A DNA stretch of 64,000 nt, taken from the NCBI RefSeq assembly GCF_003014595.1, contig NZ_PYGK01000003.1, positions 1-64,000 of the forward strand, written 5' to 3'. The position numbers and the translations under genes were made by a program. The notes below the pieces were generated by a model. It searched no databases. It was not told where the DNA came from and saw only the letters and a list, made by a program, of their open reading frames with translations. Origin of the DNA: Chitinophaga ginsengisoli. GTDB lineage: Bacteria; Bacteroidota; Bacteroidia; Chitinophagales; Chitinophagaceae. Numbering within the stretch: the stretch's first letter is position 1; each line of letters begins with the position of its first letter. Below are positions 54,333 through 62,868 of the stretch, piece by piece.

Positions 54333-54803
54333 ATGAGCATAACAGTTGGTGCCAAGGCCCCTGCCTTTTCACTTGTCAGCACAGACAAGCAGACGGTTTC
54401 CCTGGAGGATTTTAAGGGACAGAACCTGGTCATTCTATTCTTTCCGATGGCCTTTACCAGTGTCTGTACAGCAGAACTTTGCAGTATGAGAGATAATATA
54501 GCAACCTATAATGGATTGAATGCAGCAATAGTAGGAATATCTGTTGACTCGCCTTTCACACTGAACAAGTTCAAGGCGGACCAGCAACTGAATTTCCCGC
54601 TGTTGTCAGACTTTAATAAGGAAGCTTCACAAGCTTATGGTGCTTTTTATGAGACTTTTGCCCTGGGTCTGAAAGGTGTTTCCAAAAGAGCAGCCTTTGT
54701 AGTGGATAAAGAAGGGATAATCAGATATGCGGAGGTGTTAGAAAACGCCAGTGAACAACCTGATTTTGAAGCAGTTAAGAGTGCGCTCAGCAATCTGCAA
54801 TAA
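54333..54803 (+). CDS. Peroxiredoxin, AhpE/BCP-like
   Basis: A 156-residue thiol peroxidase. Peroxidatic Cys45 lies in the P38-x3-T-x2-C motif (PMAFTSVC), and Cys50 is placed like the resolving cysteine of E. coli BCP. It reduces hydrogen peroxide and organic peroxides in the cytosol. It lacks a signal peptide and is a single-gene unit. Confidence 0.92.
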   Translation: MSITVGAKAPAFSLVSTDKQTVSLEDFKGQNLVILFFPMAFTSVCTAELCSMRDNIATYNGLNAAIVGISVDSPFTLNKFKADQQLNFPLLSDFNKEASQAYGAFYETFALGLKGVSKRAAFVVDKEGIIRYAEVLENASEQPDFEAVKSALSNLQ

Positions 54804-54940
54804 AAGTTATCAAAAAGCGTTAAATTTTTTAAAAAAGTGATGGCGGGCCTTTCTTTTTGGCTCGCCATTTGTTAATTTTACGTAGGTGATATTGCGAAAT
54901 AAATAGAGTGATATTTGAAAAAATCTTTATCTTTACGGGT

Positions 54941-55291
54941 ATGTGGAAAACCTCTACACTATTACTTACTTGCTTCCTATGCCTTGCATCCCTGACGGGA
55001 TGGGCACAAAGCGCCAAAACTTCTCCATTTTCTGATGGGGGTAGTAAGATCGTGAAGCTATATCCCAACCCGGCCACCAGCAGGATTAATTTCGAATTAC
55101 AGAACAATAACGACCAAGGTTATGATCTTATTGTCTTTAACTTCCTGGGAAAGAGAATAGATCAGTTCAAAAATCTGAATACACGTACTACTGTTGAATT
55201 GGATAAATATTATAGCGGGGTATATATATTCCAGCTGAGAGATCGTCAGGGTAACCTGGTAGAGTCGGGTAAATTCAACGTAGTCAAATAA
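54941..55291 (+). CDS. Minimal T9SS type A cargo: signal peptide plus sorting domain
   Basis: The product has 116 residues. A signal peptide (MWKTSTLLLTCFLCLASLTGWAQ) is followed almost at once by a complete Por-secretion-system C-terminal domain (VKLYPNPATSRINFEL, then SGVYIFQLRDRQGN and KFNVVK). There is no effector domain. A GTG at 54908 would add 11 residues but spoils the signal. Such mini proteins are common in Bacteroidota and may be surface-attached scaffold or simply a carrier; the role is unknown. Confidence 0.88.
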   Translation: MWKTSTLLLTCFLCLASLTGWAQSAKTSPFSDGGSKIVKLYPNPATSRINFELQNNNDQGYDLIVFNFLGKRIDQFKNLNTRTTVELDKYYSGVYIFQLRDRQGNLVESGKFNVVK

Positions 55292-55325
55292 TTCATCAGC
55301 TATTTCCTTTTAACTATTTATAAAT

Positions 55326-55359
55326 AAAAAGGGGTCCGTGTTACACGGGCCCCTTTTTT
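55326..55359 (+). terminator. Rho-independent terminator
   Basis: AAAAAGGGGTCCGTG (55326-55340) pairs with CACGGGCCCCTTTTTT (55344-55359) with one G:U pair and a short loop, ending in a T-run. It follows the mini T9SS cargo gene. Confidence 0.88.
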
Positions 55360-55400
55360 ATATCTCCCGGTTATCACCGAGGGGCACAATATCTACGCCT

Positions 55401-55455
55401 TTCATACACGACGTATACACGACGTATACACGGCGTATACACGACGCATCCCGGG
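55401..55455. repeat. Array of five 11-bp units
   Basis: Units start at 55401, 55412, 55423, 55434 and 55445. Three are CGTATACACGA or CGTATACACGG; the flanking ones vary. It is the most regular of the 11-bp arrays and is intergenic. Confidence 0.85.
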
Positions 55456-55577
55456 ACTGAAATTGGATATATCTATTCTGGTATACAGCCCAAACAGAAT
55501 GTGGTCGTGAGAGTCGCACGAACGTCCTTACACGGAACTGATCTATGCGGCCCTTCTTAATTTGTTGACCTGATCCC

Positions 55578-56750
55578 TTATTGCACCTCTACAATAAGGA
55601 ACTTCAGGTAGGTCGTGTTCTCAATATTCCACAGGATCGGATGGTCCTGCGCCTGGGTCTGGAAGGTTACCTGACGCAATTTCTTTTTGGCGTCTTTTGC
55701 GGCCATATCGATGATCTCCAGGAAGAGGGACGGCGGCACCAGGTTGGTACAGGAAGCTGTTACCAGGAAACCTCCCGGCTTCAGCAGCTTCATACCACGC
55801 AGGTTGATCTCCTTATATCCTGTAATAGCCTTCTGAATGTTCTCACGGCTTTTGGTAAAGGCAGGCGGGTCCAGGATCACCACATCGAATTTCTTCTCTT
55901 CCCGGGTCCATTGTTTCAATACGTCGAATGCGTTGACTGCCTGGAACTTACATACGTCTTCCAGGTTGTTCAGGGTAGCGTTCCGGCGGGCAGTATTTAC
56001 CGCATGTTCGGAAATATCCAGTCCTAATACACTTTTAGCCCCATAGTGGCCAGCGTGGCAGGAGAAGGTACCGGTATAGCAGAATGCTTCCAGTACATCG
56101 GCCCCTTTCACAATATGCTGGATGGCACGGCGGTTATCCTGCTGATCGAGGAAATAGCCTGTTTTCTGGCCATTTTCGATATCTACATGGAACTTCAGGC
56201 CATTTTCATTGATAATTACATTCGTGTCGAAAGGAGCGCTTAAAAAGCCCTTTTGTTGGGCCAGGCCTTCCAGCTCACGCACCGGTACATCGTTCCGCTC
56301 ATAGATCCCTTTAGGTGAGAAGATCCTGTTCAGGGCGTCCACGATGGCGCCTTTCCAGCGGTCCATTCCTAATGCCAGTGTCTGCAGTACAAAATGGTCG
56401 TTGAACTTGTCGATCACCAGGGCAGGCATCTCGTCTGCCTCTCCGAATACGAGGCGGCAGTTTTCCACATATCCCAGCTGCTGGCGATATTTCCACGCTT
56501 TCAGCAAGCGGCGGTAAAAAAATTCAGCATCGATCTGTTCATCCTTATCTCGCGTAAGCAAACGCACCAGGATCTGGGATTGGGGATTGATATATCCCCT
56601 GCCGATGAAAAAGCCCTGATGTGTAAATACTTCCACCGTATCGCCCGCGGTCACCGGTCCCTCAATGGTCCCCACTTCGTTCCCAAATACCCATGGATGG
56701 CCCTGCAGCACACGGTTTTGTATCTTTTTCTTTAAAAAAACTTTGGTCAT
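55578..56750 (-). CDS. RlmI-like rRNA (cytosine-C5) methyltransferase
   Basis: A 390-residue class I SAM methyltransferase with N-terminal PUA domain (NRVLQGHPWVFGNEV), mid-protein EARF-like domain, and C-terminal catalytic domain with DPPAFTKSRENI and the catalytic SC pair in TASCTN. The closest known function is m5C1962 of 23S rRNA (RlmI). The ATG at 56750 is preferred over an upstream start 11 codons earlier. It is separated from grpE by a 174-bp inverted repeat. Confidence 0.9.
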   Translation of the reverse strand: MTKVFLKKKIQNRVLQGHPWVFGNEVGTIEGPVTAGDTVEVFTHQGFFIGRGYINPQSQILVRLLTRDKDEQIDAEFFYRRLLKAWKYRQQLGYVENCRLVFGEADEMPALVIDKFNDHFVLQTLALGMDRWKGAIVDALNRIFSPKGIYERNDVPVRELEGLAQQKGFLSAPFDTNVIINENGLKFHVDIENGQKTGYFLDQQDNRRAIQHIVKGADVLEAFCYTGTFSCHAGHYGAKSVLGLDISEHAVNTARRNATLNNLEDVCKFQAVNAFDVLKQWTREEKKFDVVILDPPAFTKSRENIQKAITGYKEINLRGMKLLKPGGFLVTASCTNLVPPSLFLEIIDMAAKDAKKKLRQVTFQTQAQDHPILWNIENTTYLKFLIVEVQ

Positions 56751-56824
56751 TGCAATTTTTTCCAGGCTGCAAAGGTAAGGCAATTAGAGATTAAGAAGGG
56801 GAATTTAGGGTCTGGACGGCCTTC

Positions 56825-56998
56825 AGATAGCGTATAGATAGTATAGAGGTTCGGTAGAGGCTATATCCTATAGGCTCTCTACTATAGCATTATAGGCACT
56901 TCCTATAGCGATCGCTATAGAATAGTGCCTGTAATGTAGGACTACAGCGCCTATAGGTAGGAAGGTGTATACTATCTGTATACTATCGCTACCGATAT
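56825..56998. repeat. 174-bp imperfect palindrome of about sixteen 11-bp units
   Basis: Centred between 56911 and 56912 on CTATAGCGATCGCTATAG. Read in 11-bp steps from 56825, TATAG/GTAG-type cores recur in nearly every unit, and the two halves match as an imperfect inverted repeat (for example AGATAGTATAGA left against the complement of TATACTATCT right). It has no reading frame of note. Confidence 0.85.
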
Positions 56999-57045
56999 CA
57001 GCCGCTATTCTTCCGGCTTGTGTCAATTTGTCTCCTCTTTCTATC

Positions 57046-57075
57046 TTGGCAAGTTAATTGTCTGACGTAACTTTG
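57046..57075 (+). promoter_or_regulatory. Promoter of grpE-dnaJ
   Basis: TTG (57046-57048), a 19-bp spacer and TAACTTTG (57068-57075) form a full Bacteroides-type match; the transcript would start about 30 bp before the grpE ATG. No CIRCE operator is seen. Confidence 0.75.
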
Positions 57076-57112
57076 CAGACAATATTACTTCATAAAAGAA
57101 AATACAATAGAT

Positions 57113-57670
57113 ATGCAGACAAACGGACAGGACACCGAAAATGGTAAAGGCATGCCGGATATTAATGCTGATGAGAACATGAGCGGCACCACACACCTCA
57201 ACGATGCCTTGGCGGATGAAAGCGAACTGGATAAGAAACAACAGGAGCTCAACGAAATAAGGGATAAATACCTTCGCCTGGTTGCGGAATTTGATAACTT
57301 CAAGAAACGCACCGCTAAAGAGAGGATCGAACTGATGCAGACCGCCAACAAGGAAGTGATCATTTCCTTGCTGGATGTACTGGATGATAGCGAACGTGCA
57401 TCTAAGCAGATAGAAAATGCGACCGATATCAATGCCGTAAAAGATGGTGTTGCGCTGGTTTTCAATAAATTAAAATCGACCCTGCAAGCCAAGGGCCTTA
57501 AACCTATGGAGAGTTTGCACACCGAATTTAATCCTGATCTACACGATGCCATCACTGAGATTCCCGCGCCCTCAGAAGAGCTGAAAGGAAAGGTAATTGA
57601 CGATATGCAGAAAGGGTACTACCTGAATGACAAATTGATACGTCATGCCAAGGTAATAGTAGGGAAATAA
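57113..57670 (+). CDS. grpE: Nucleotide exchange factor GrpE
   Basis: A 185-residue GrpE. An acidic, low-complexity N-terminus and a long coiled-coil helix (residues about 38-95, RDKYLRLVAEFDNFKKRTAKER) precede the beta-sheet head (PDLHDAITEIPAP, VIDDMQKGYYLNDKLIRHAKVIV). It releases ADP from DnaK in the heat-shock chaperone cycle. dnaK is not in the window. It is in an operon with dnaJ. Confidence 0.95.
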   Translation: MQTNGQDTENGKGMPDINADENMSGTTHLNDALADESELDKKQQELNEIRDKYLRLVAEFDNFKKRTAKERIELMQTANKEVIISLLDVLDDSERASKQIENATDINAVKDGVALVFNKLKSTLQAKGLKPMESLHTEFNPDLHDAITEIPAPSEELKGKVIDDMQKGYYLNDKLIRHAKVIVGK

Positions 57671-57704
57671 GTGACGTTCTGACAGAAATGCTTTCATTAA
57701 CCAT

Positions 57705-57721
57705 GCCGGCAAATTGCCGGC
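57705..57721 (+). other. Small intercistronic hairpin between grpE and dnaJ
   Basis: GCCGGC-AAATT-GCCGGC, a 6-bp stem with no T-run. It could slow ribosomes, stabilise an RNA end or attenuate dnaJ. Confidence 0.5.
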
Positions 57722-57734
57722 CTTAGTGTGATAT

Positions 57735-58895
57735 ATGTCTACCAAAAGAGATTACTACGAAATACTGGGTATTGCCAAGTCCGCCTCCCAGGATGAAATA
57801 AAAAAAGCTTACCGTAAGGTGGCTATGCAACACCATCCTGACAGAAACCCCGACAATAAAGAAGCAGAGGAGAAATTCAAGGAAGCGGCAGAAGCCTATG
57901 AAGTGCTGAGCGATACTGACAAACGGGCCCAATATGACCGTTTCGGGCATGCTGGCGCGGGAGGCCGTGGTGGCTTCAACGGAGGCAACATGAATATGGA
58001 TGATATCTTCTCCAACTTCGGGGACATCTTCGGAGATGATATCTTCGGTAGCTTCTTTGGTGGCAACCGTGGCGGCGGCGGTGGTGGAAGACGCGGCAGA
58101 GGAACCCGTGGTTCTAACCTGCGTATCAAGATCCGTCTGACCTATGAAGAGATCGCGAAAGGCGCCAATAAAAAGATCAAGGTTAAAAAATATGTTCCCT
58201 GCCACCACTGTAGTGGTTTGGGAGCCAAAGATAAAAATGCGTTCCAGACCTGCGGTACCTGTGGTGGTTCCGGTCAGGTAAGGAAAGTGACCCAGACCTT
58301 CCTGGGCCAGATGCAGACAGTAACTACCTGTCCTACCTGTCATGGTGAAGGACAGACCATTACCAGCAAATGCGGCCACTGTAAAGGTGAAGGACGCGTT
58401 TATGGGGAAGAAATGGTAAGCATCGACATCCCTGCAGGTGTACAGGAAGGTATGCAACTGAGCATGAGCGGAAAAGGTAATGCCGGCGAAAGAGGCGGCG
58501 CTCCCGGTGACCTGCTCATACTTATTGAAGAAGAACCACATCCGGAACTGCAACGCGATGGTCTGAATGTAGCGTACGACCTTTACATCTCCTTCCCTGA
58601 TGCGGTATTCGGTACCTCCGTGGAAGTACCGACCATCGACGGTAAAGCGAAGATCAAAATACCAGCCGGTACCCAGAGTGGAAAGATCTTCCGCCTGAAA
58701 GGCAAAGGATTTCCTTCCGTAAACTCTTACGAGAAAGGCGATCAGCTGATACATGTCAATGTATGGACACCTCAGCAGGTAAGCAGTGAGGAAAAGGCCT
58801 TCCTCGAGAAGATCCAGTCTTCCGAGAACTTTAAGCCCAACCCGGAAAAGTCTGAAAAAGGCTTCTTCGAAAAGGTGAGGGATATCTTTAGCTAA
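57735..58895 (+). CDS. dnaJ: Chaperone DnaJ
   Basis: A 386-residue DnaJ. J-domain (residues 1-72) with the HPD tripeptide at about 34-36, a Gly/Phe-rich region (about 75-125), four CxxCxGxG-type zinc repeats ([32 protein letters not shown]), and C-terminal substrate-binding domains. It stimulates DnaK ATPase and delivers substrates. It follows grpE after 64 bp. Confidence 0.96.
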   Translation: MSTKRDYYEILGIAKSASQDEIKKAYRKVAMQHHPDRNPDNKEAEEKFKEAAEAYEVLSDTDKRAQYDRFGHAGAGGRGGFNGGNMNMDDIFSNFGDIFGDDIFGSFFGGNRGGGGGGRRGRGTRGSNLRIKIRLTYEEIAKGANKKIKVKKYVPCHHCSGLGAKDKNAFQTCGTCGGSGQVRKVTQTFLGQMQTVTTCPTCHGEGQTITSKCGHCKGEGRVYGEEMVSIDIPAGVQEGMQLSMSGKGNAGERGGAPGDLLILIEEEPHPELQRDGLNVAYDLYISFPDAVFGTSVEVPTIDGKAKIKIPAGTQSGKIFRLKGKGFPSVNSYEKGDQLIHVNVWTPQQVSSEEKAFLEKIQSSENFKPNPEKSEKGFFEKVRDIFS

Positions 58896-58918
58896 GTATT
58901 AATACAGCACATAATCAG

Positions 58919-58957
58919 AAGAGGTTATATCAAAAGTGTTTTGATATAGCCTCTTTT
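58919..58957 (+). terminator. Terminator of grpE-dnaJ
   Basis: AAGAGGTTATATCAAAA pairs with TTTTGATATAGCCTCTT around GTG, with a T-run. It closes the operon. Confidence 0.88.
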
Positions 58958-58962
58958 TAGTT

Positions 58963-59174
58963 ACGCTTAGTAGCGCCGGCTCTCTGGAATGCTATTAGTT
59001 TTTAACGCTAAGTAGCGCCGGTTTCAGTATGGGATGGCGGTCGGCGCCTCTCCGGAATACTATTGGGCGTTGTCAAGCGAATAGGACATTGGATATCTAT
59101 TGGGAAGCACCGGTCGTGTCACCGGAGAGCCGAAGGCCCGCCATTCCCATCTGAAACCGGGTGCTACTAACGCT
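58963..59174. repeat. Nested inverted-repeat element
   Basis: Arms at 59005-59040 and 59138-59174 are inverted copies with a few mismatches (ACGCTAAGTAGC and GGTTTCAG and GGATGGCGG against their complements). Inside, CGGCGCCTCTCCGG and CCGGAGAGCCG pair further. The first 37 bp (58963-58999) are a compressed direct copy of the left arm plus the TCTCCGGAATACTATT segment. No reading frame of interest. Confidence 0.75.
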
Positions 59175-59209
59175 GTCGCTGCTACTGTTTAGGCGGCTGG
59201 TTTATCAGA

Positions 59210-59242
59210 GTGAAAGGAGACTGAAAAGAGACTGAAAGGAGG
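59210..59242. repeat. Array of three 11-bp units
   Basis: GTGAAAGGAGA, CTGAAAAGAGA and CTGAAAGGAGG start at 59210, 59221 and 59232, directly upstream of the methyltransferase gene. Confidence 0.75.
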
Positions 59243-59286
59243 TTGTATGTCTTTCTTACTTTTATATTCTCTATTTTTACAGGTTA

Positions 59287-60234
59287 ATGTTCGATCCATC
59301 CAAACTTCAGATGCTGGAAAACCGCCTGCTAAAGGTGTTCAAACACCTGCGCAAAACCGCGCGCCGGCAAGAGATTACCTGCTACAGGGTCTATGACGAT
59401 GATATTCCTGAATTTCCCTTCAGCATAGAATTGTATGAAGACCACGTTTATGTGGCGGAATACCAGCGCCAGCATGGCATGGAGGAGGAAGCACATGAAA
59501 ACTGGCTGGACCTCTGCCTGGAAGTGATCTCCAAAGTACTGGAAGTACCCCTGGAGAAGGTCTTCGTAAAACAACGCCAGCGTAAGGCCAGCAGGCAGGA
59601 TCAGTATGAAAAACTATCGTTTGAAAGCCATGAAATGACCGTAAAGGAAGCCGGCCTTTCCTTCAAGGTGAACCTGTCTGACTACCTGGACACCGGTCTT
59701 TTCCTCGATCACCGTATTACCCGGGGCATGGTGAGAGAGCTTGCCGCCGGCAAAAAAGTACTGAACCTTTTCTGCTATACCGGCTCCTTCTCGGTATATG
59801 CGGCCGCAGGCGGCGCTACCCAGGTGACCTCTGTGGACCTCTCCAAAACCTATCTGGCATGGGCAGAAGACAATATGCGGCTGAACGGCTTTGACCTGAC
59901 CAAACACCGTTTTGTACATGCCGACGTGCTCCAATACCTCGATACCCTTCCTGACGACGAGTTTGACCTGGTGGTGCTAGACCCTCCCACCTTCTCCAAC
60001 AGTAAACGTATGAAGGATTTCCTGGACATTCAGCGGGACCATGTATCCATCCTGAACAAAGTATTAAGGGCGACCAAACCGGGTGGCGTGATCTACTTCA
60101 GTAATAACTACCGCCGTTTTGTACTGGAGAGCGACCGTATACTGGCGTCCGAAATAAAGGATATTACGGCCCAGACCATGCCGTTTGACTTTCAGCAGAA
60201 GTTGATCAGGAAGTGCTATAAAATCACGCGATAA
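59287..60234 (+). CDS. RlmK-like class I rRNA methyltransferase
   Basis: A 315-residue SAM methyltransferase matching the C-terminal half of E. coli RlmL (the RlmK m7G2069 domain). SAM motif I is VLNLFCYTGSFSVYAAAGG (residues about 158-176); motif IV is DPPTFSNSKRM; FSNNYRRF follows. The N-terminus (LENRLLKVFKHLRKTARR, ITCYRVYDDDIPEFPF) is that of the domain. A free-standing RlmK with no THUMP/RlmL domain is common in Bacteroidota. Confidence 0.9.
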   Translation: MFDPSKLQMLENRLLKVFKHLRKTARRQEITCYRVYDDDIPEFPFSIELYEDHVYVAEYQRQHGMEEEAHENWLDLCLEVISKVLEVPLEKVFVKQRQRKASRQDQYEKLSFESHEMTVKEAGLSFKVNLSDYLDTGLFLDHRITRGMVRELAAGKKVLNLFCYTGSFSVYAAAGGATQVTSVDLSKTYLAWAEDNMRLNGFDLTKHRFVHADVLQYLDTLPDDEFDLVVLDPPTFSNSKRMKDFLDIQRDHVSILNKVLRATKPGGVIYFSNNYRRFVLESDRILASEIKDITAQTMPFDFQQKLIRKCYKITR

Positions 60235-60239
60235 GGAGG

Positions 60240-62009
60240 TTAATCTTCTATTTTCTTCGATTTCCTTAGTTCTCTTAACAAGGCCAGGAATTCCCTGCGA
60301 TAGCCGCCAGGATCATCGTCCAGCGACCGTCTTGCGATATCCTGCACCATATTGCAGGAGCCATTGCCTTTGTAGGCAGATTTTCTAAGCAACATACCCA
60401 TCAGTGCCACCGCACTGGCGAACCTGAAATCACTGGAGGCCTCCCTGAACTCAGTCAGTTCTCCGGGCGCCTTATAATACACATATCTCATGGTGGTATC
60501 AATCGCCTCCCGGTATCCTAACTGAATGGTGGCCAGGGAACTGTCGGCTTCCATTTTTCCCTGTTGCGGAACGATCTCATACATGGCTACCGCACAATGT
60601 CCCGATCCGATGATCCCACCGGAGATCTTATCGGTAGCTGAATCCTCATCGTTTATGACTTTGTTTTCATAGCCTATCAACCGGTAAGATTTCACAGTAT
60701 GCGGGTTAAAAAGTACATCGGCCTGCACGTCTTTTGCCACCGTGAACAGGGTGCTGCCAAACTCTTTGGCGAAGATCTTATTGGCTTCTTCCAGGTTGTC
60801 GATATAGGCGAAATTGCCGTTCCCTTTACTGGACAGCGTCTCTAATTTGGAATCCTTATAGTTTTTCATGCCAAAACCCAGGCAGGTCAGCAGCACGCCC
60901 GTCTCCTTTTTGCCCAATATCAGCTGCTCCATATCGTAATCACTGGTCTGGCCGACATTAAAGTCACCGTCGGTGGCCATGATGACACGGTTGTTCCCGT
61001 CTTTAATGAAATTCTCTTCCGCTATCTTATAAGCCAGCTTAATGGCCGCCTCCCCCGCTGTTGCCCCACCGGCGCTGAGATTGTCTATCGCGTTCAGGAT
61101 CTTCGCTTTCTGATCGCCGGGAGTACTGGGCAGGATGATACCCGGTGTGCCGGCATAGGCAACGATCGCCACATGGTCATTGCTACGCAGGTTATTGACC
61201 AGGATGCGAAAAGCCGCCTGTAACAGCGGTAGCTTATTGGGCAGGGACATCGACCCCGATACATCTATCAGGAAAACGAGATTACTGGGAGGCAGGCTAT
61301 CCAGGTTGACCGCTTTGCCACGGACAGCTATCTGTAATAAGCGGTGGTCTGGCGCCCAGGGACAGGTAGCATAACTGCTGTAAATCGCCAATGTCTGACC
61401 AGGGGCTGGTAAGGGGTAATGGTAATGGAAGTAGTTCATCATCTCCTCAATGCGTACTGCATTGACGGGGATCTTTTCTTTTAGCTTTACGAAACGCCGG
61501 ATGTTGCTATAGGCCGCCCTGTCCACGTCTACGGCGAACATAGAAGCGGTCTTTATATCTGTTTCGACGAACTTATTCTCGTACAGCGTCCCATAGGTTT
61601 CATCAAAGAAAGCACGGGTACCCATGGCGGAATTGCCATAATTAGGATTGGAGCCATTGGAAGAGCGTTCCCGGGCGATGGCTTTGGCCTTTTTTGCCAC
61701 ATCATCCTGGATCTCTTCCCTGCTACTCAGCTGAACGAGCATGCGGCTATATGCTCCCGCAGACAAACGTTTTGGGAAGTATTTGTGGTGTTCGAATAAA
61801 AGTATCGCGTCCTGAGAGGGCACCGCAATGCGAAAAAGTCCATACTGGTTCGTAATAACCCTGGCGGTGTCATTGTTTACTGTGACGATCACTCCCTGCA
61901 GCGGACTGTGAGAGATGCTGTCTTCTACTGCCCCTGAAATCCATATCTTCTGAGCTCTCCCAGGTACAAGGATAATTAAGCTGGCAAGCAGCATAAGGAG
62001 CCTTTGCAT
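60240..62009 (-). CDS. VWA-domain protein of the YfbK type with carboxypeptidase-D-like N-terminus
   Basis: The product has 589 residues: a signal peptide (MQRLLMLLASLIILVPGRAQ), a carboxypeptidase-D-like domain (about 22-95, ISHSPLQGVIVTVNNDTARVITNQYGLF), a von Willebrand A N-terminal region (SNIRRFVKLKEKIPVNAVRIEEMMNYFHY), a VWA domain with MIDAS DVSGSMS (near residue 249), and a DUF3520-like end (CAVAMYEIVP, AVALMGMLLRKSAY). The start at 62009 is chosen because the frame to 62105 lacks a signal. The MIDAS implies a metal-dependent protein interaction at the periplasm or surface. Confidence 0.88.
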   Translation of the reverse strand: MQRLLMLLASLIILVPGRAQKIWISGAVEDSISHSPLQGVIVTVNNDTARVITNQYGLFRIAVPSQDAILLFEHHKYFPKRLSAGAYSRMLVQLSSREEIQDDVAKKAKAIARERSSNGSNPNYGNSAMGTRAFFDETYGTLYENKFVETDIKTASMFAVDVDRAAYSNIRRFVKLKEKIPVNAVRIEEMMNYFHYHYPLPAPGQTLAIYSSYATCPWAPDHRLLQIAVRGKAVNLDSLPPSNLVFLIDVSGSMSLPNKLPLLQAAFRILVNNLRSNDHVAIVAYAGTPGIILPSTPGDQKAKILNAIDNLSAGGATAGEAAIKLAYKIAEENFIKDGNNRVIMATDGDFNVGQTSDYDMEQLILGKKETGVLLTCLGFGMKNYKDSKLETLSSKGNGNFAYIDNLEEANKIFAKEFGSTLFTVAKDVQADVLFNPHTVKSYRLIGYENKVINDEDSATDKISGGIIGSGHCAVAMYEIVPQQGKMEADSSLATIQLGYREAIDTTMRYVYYKAPGELTEFREASSDFRFASAVALMGMLLRKSAYKGNGSCNMVQDIARRSLDDDPGGYRREFLALLRELRKSKKIED

Positions 62010-62094
62010 CAGTTTTGCATCAGTTATACATAAATATAATAAAAACGGAAAAAGGTAGGTAGGAATTGTGGATTTGATTGGGGAATGGGGACGG

Positions 62095-62300
62095 GGATCA
62101 TCCATTACCCGGGGGTATCACCATTACCCGGGGTTATCACCCTGCGCTACAAACAACGCGGCTCCTCTGGAGCCTATTGATGTTTTGTTGCAAACAAAAA
62201 TTGTTTGATACCTGGGGAATCTGCTCGTTCAGGAGCGGCGTGTTTGTGGCGCGGGTTGATCATCCTGGGCCATGCGGATTGCATTAACCCCGGGTCATAT
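62095..62300. repeat. REP-like element, copy 3
   Basis: CCCGGGG units (62107-62140), then GCGCTACAAAC and a GGCTCC-TCT-GGAGCC stem near 62158-62173 and TTTTGTTGCAAAC after it. A further CCGGGT remnant lies at 62288. It is diverged from copies 1 and 2 but has the same module order. No gene is present in 62010-62312. Confidence 0.7.
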
Positions 62301-62312
62301 AATTGCGTTTAA

Positions 62313-62849
62313 CTATTCTAACAGTTTATAAATCTCCGGTAGGTTCCGTCCCAAGCCATCATAATCCAATCCATATCCCAGCAGGAATTTATTAGGCACG
62401 GAAAAGCCCAGGTAATCAATCTTAATGGGATACTGCATTGCCTCCGGTTTGGTGAGCAGGGCAGCGACCATCAGTTTTTTAGGCTGCTGATGCTCCAGTT
62501 GCGGCAGGAACTGGCTCAGGGTCTTACCGGTATCCACGATATCTTCCAGGATAACGACAGTACGGCCATACAGGTCCTCGTCGAGGCCAATGGCCTGCAC
62601 TACATTACCGGTGGATTTCATTCCTTTGTAAGAGGCCAGTTTGATGAAAGATATTTCTGCCTCGATGGTGAGATACTTGAAAACATCTGCGGCAAACATA
62701 AAGGAGCCATTCAGAATGGCGATGAACAAAGGCTTTTCTTCCTTCAGGTCATTATTCAGCGCAGTAGCCAGTTCTTTTATGCGCGCCTGTAATTTTTCAG
62801 CAGTAATGTATGGCTCAAACTTTTTATCATGTACCTGTATGACAGACAT
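62313..62849 (-). CDS. hpt: Hypoxanthine phosphoribosyltransferase
   Basis: A 178-residue purine salvage enzyme that makes IMP (and GMP) from hypoxanthine or guanine and PRPP. The PRPP motif is VVILEDIVDTGKTL; IAILNGSFMFAADVF and the C-terminal FLLGYGLDYDGLGRNLPEIYKL match the family. It follows the LysM gene (see 62869) with a 19-bp gap on the same strand. Confidence 0.93.
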   Translation of the reverse strand: MSVIQVHDKKFEPYITAEKLQARIKELATALNNDLKEEKPLFIAILNGSFMFAADVFKYLTIEAEISFIKLASYKGMKSTGNVVQAIGLDEDLYGRTVVILEDIVDTGKTLSQFLPQLEHQQPKKLMVAALLTKPEAMQYPIKIDYLGFSVPNKFLLGYGLDYDGLGRNLPEIYKLLE

Positions 62850-62868
62850 GTGATTCCGATTTATGTGA

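Noticed and set aside
57723..58754. A 343-codon open frame antisense to dnaJ
   Set aside because: It is the complement of a conserved coding frame, has no start context, and its residue pattern (runs of Thr, Ala, Phe) reflects the reverse reading of a Gly- and Lys-rich gene.
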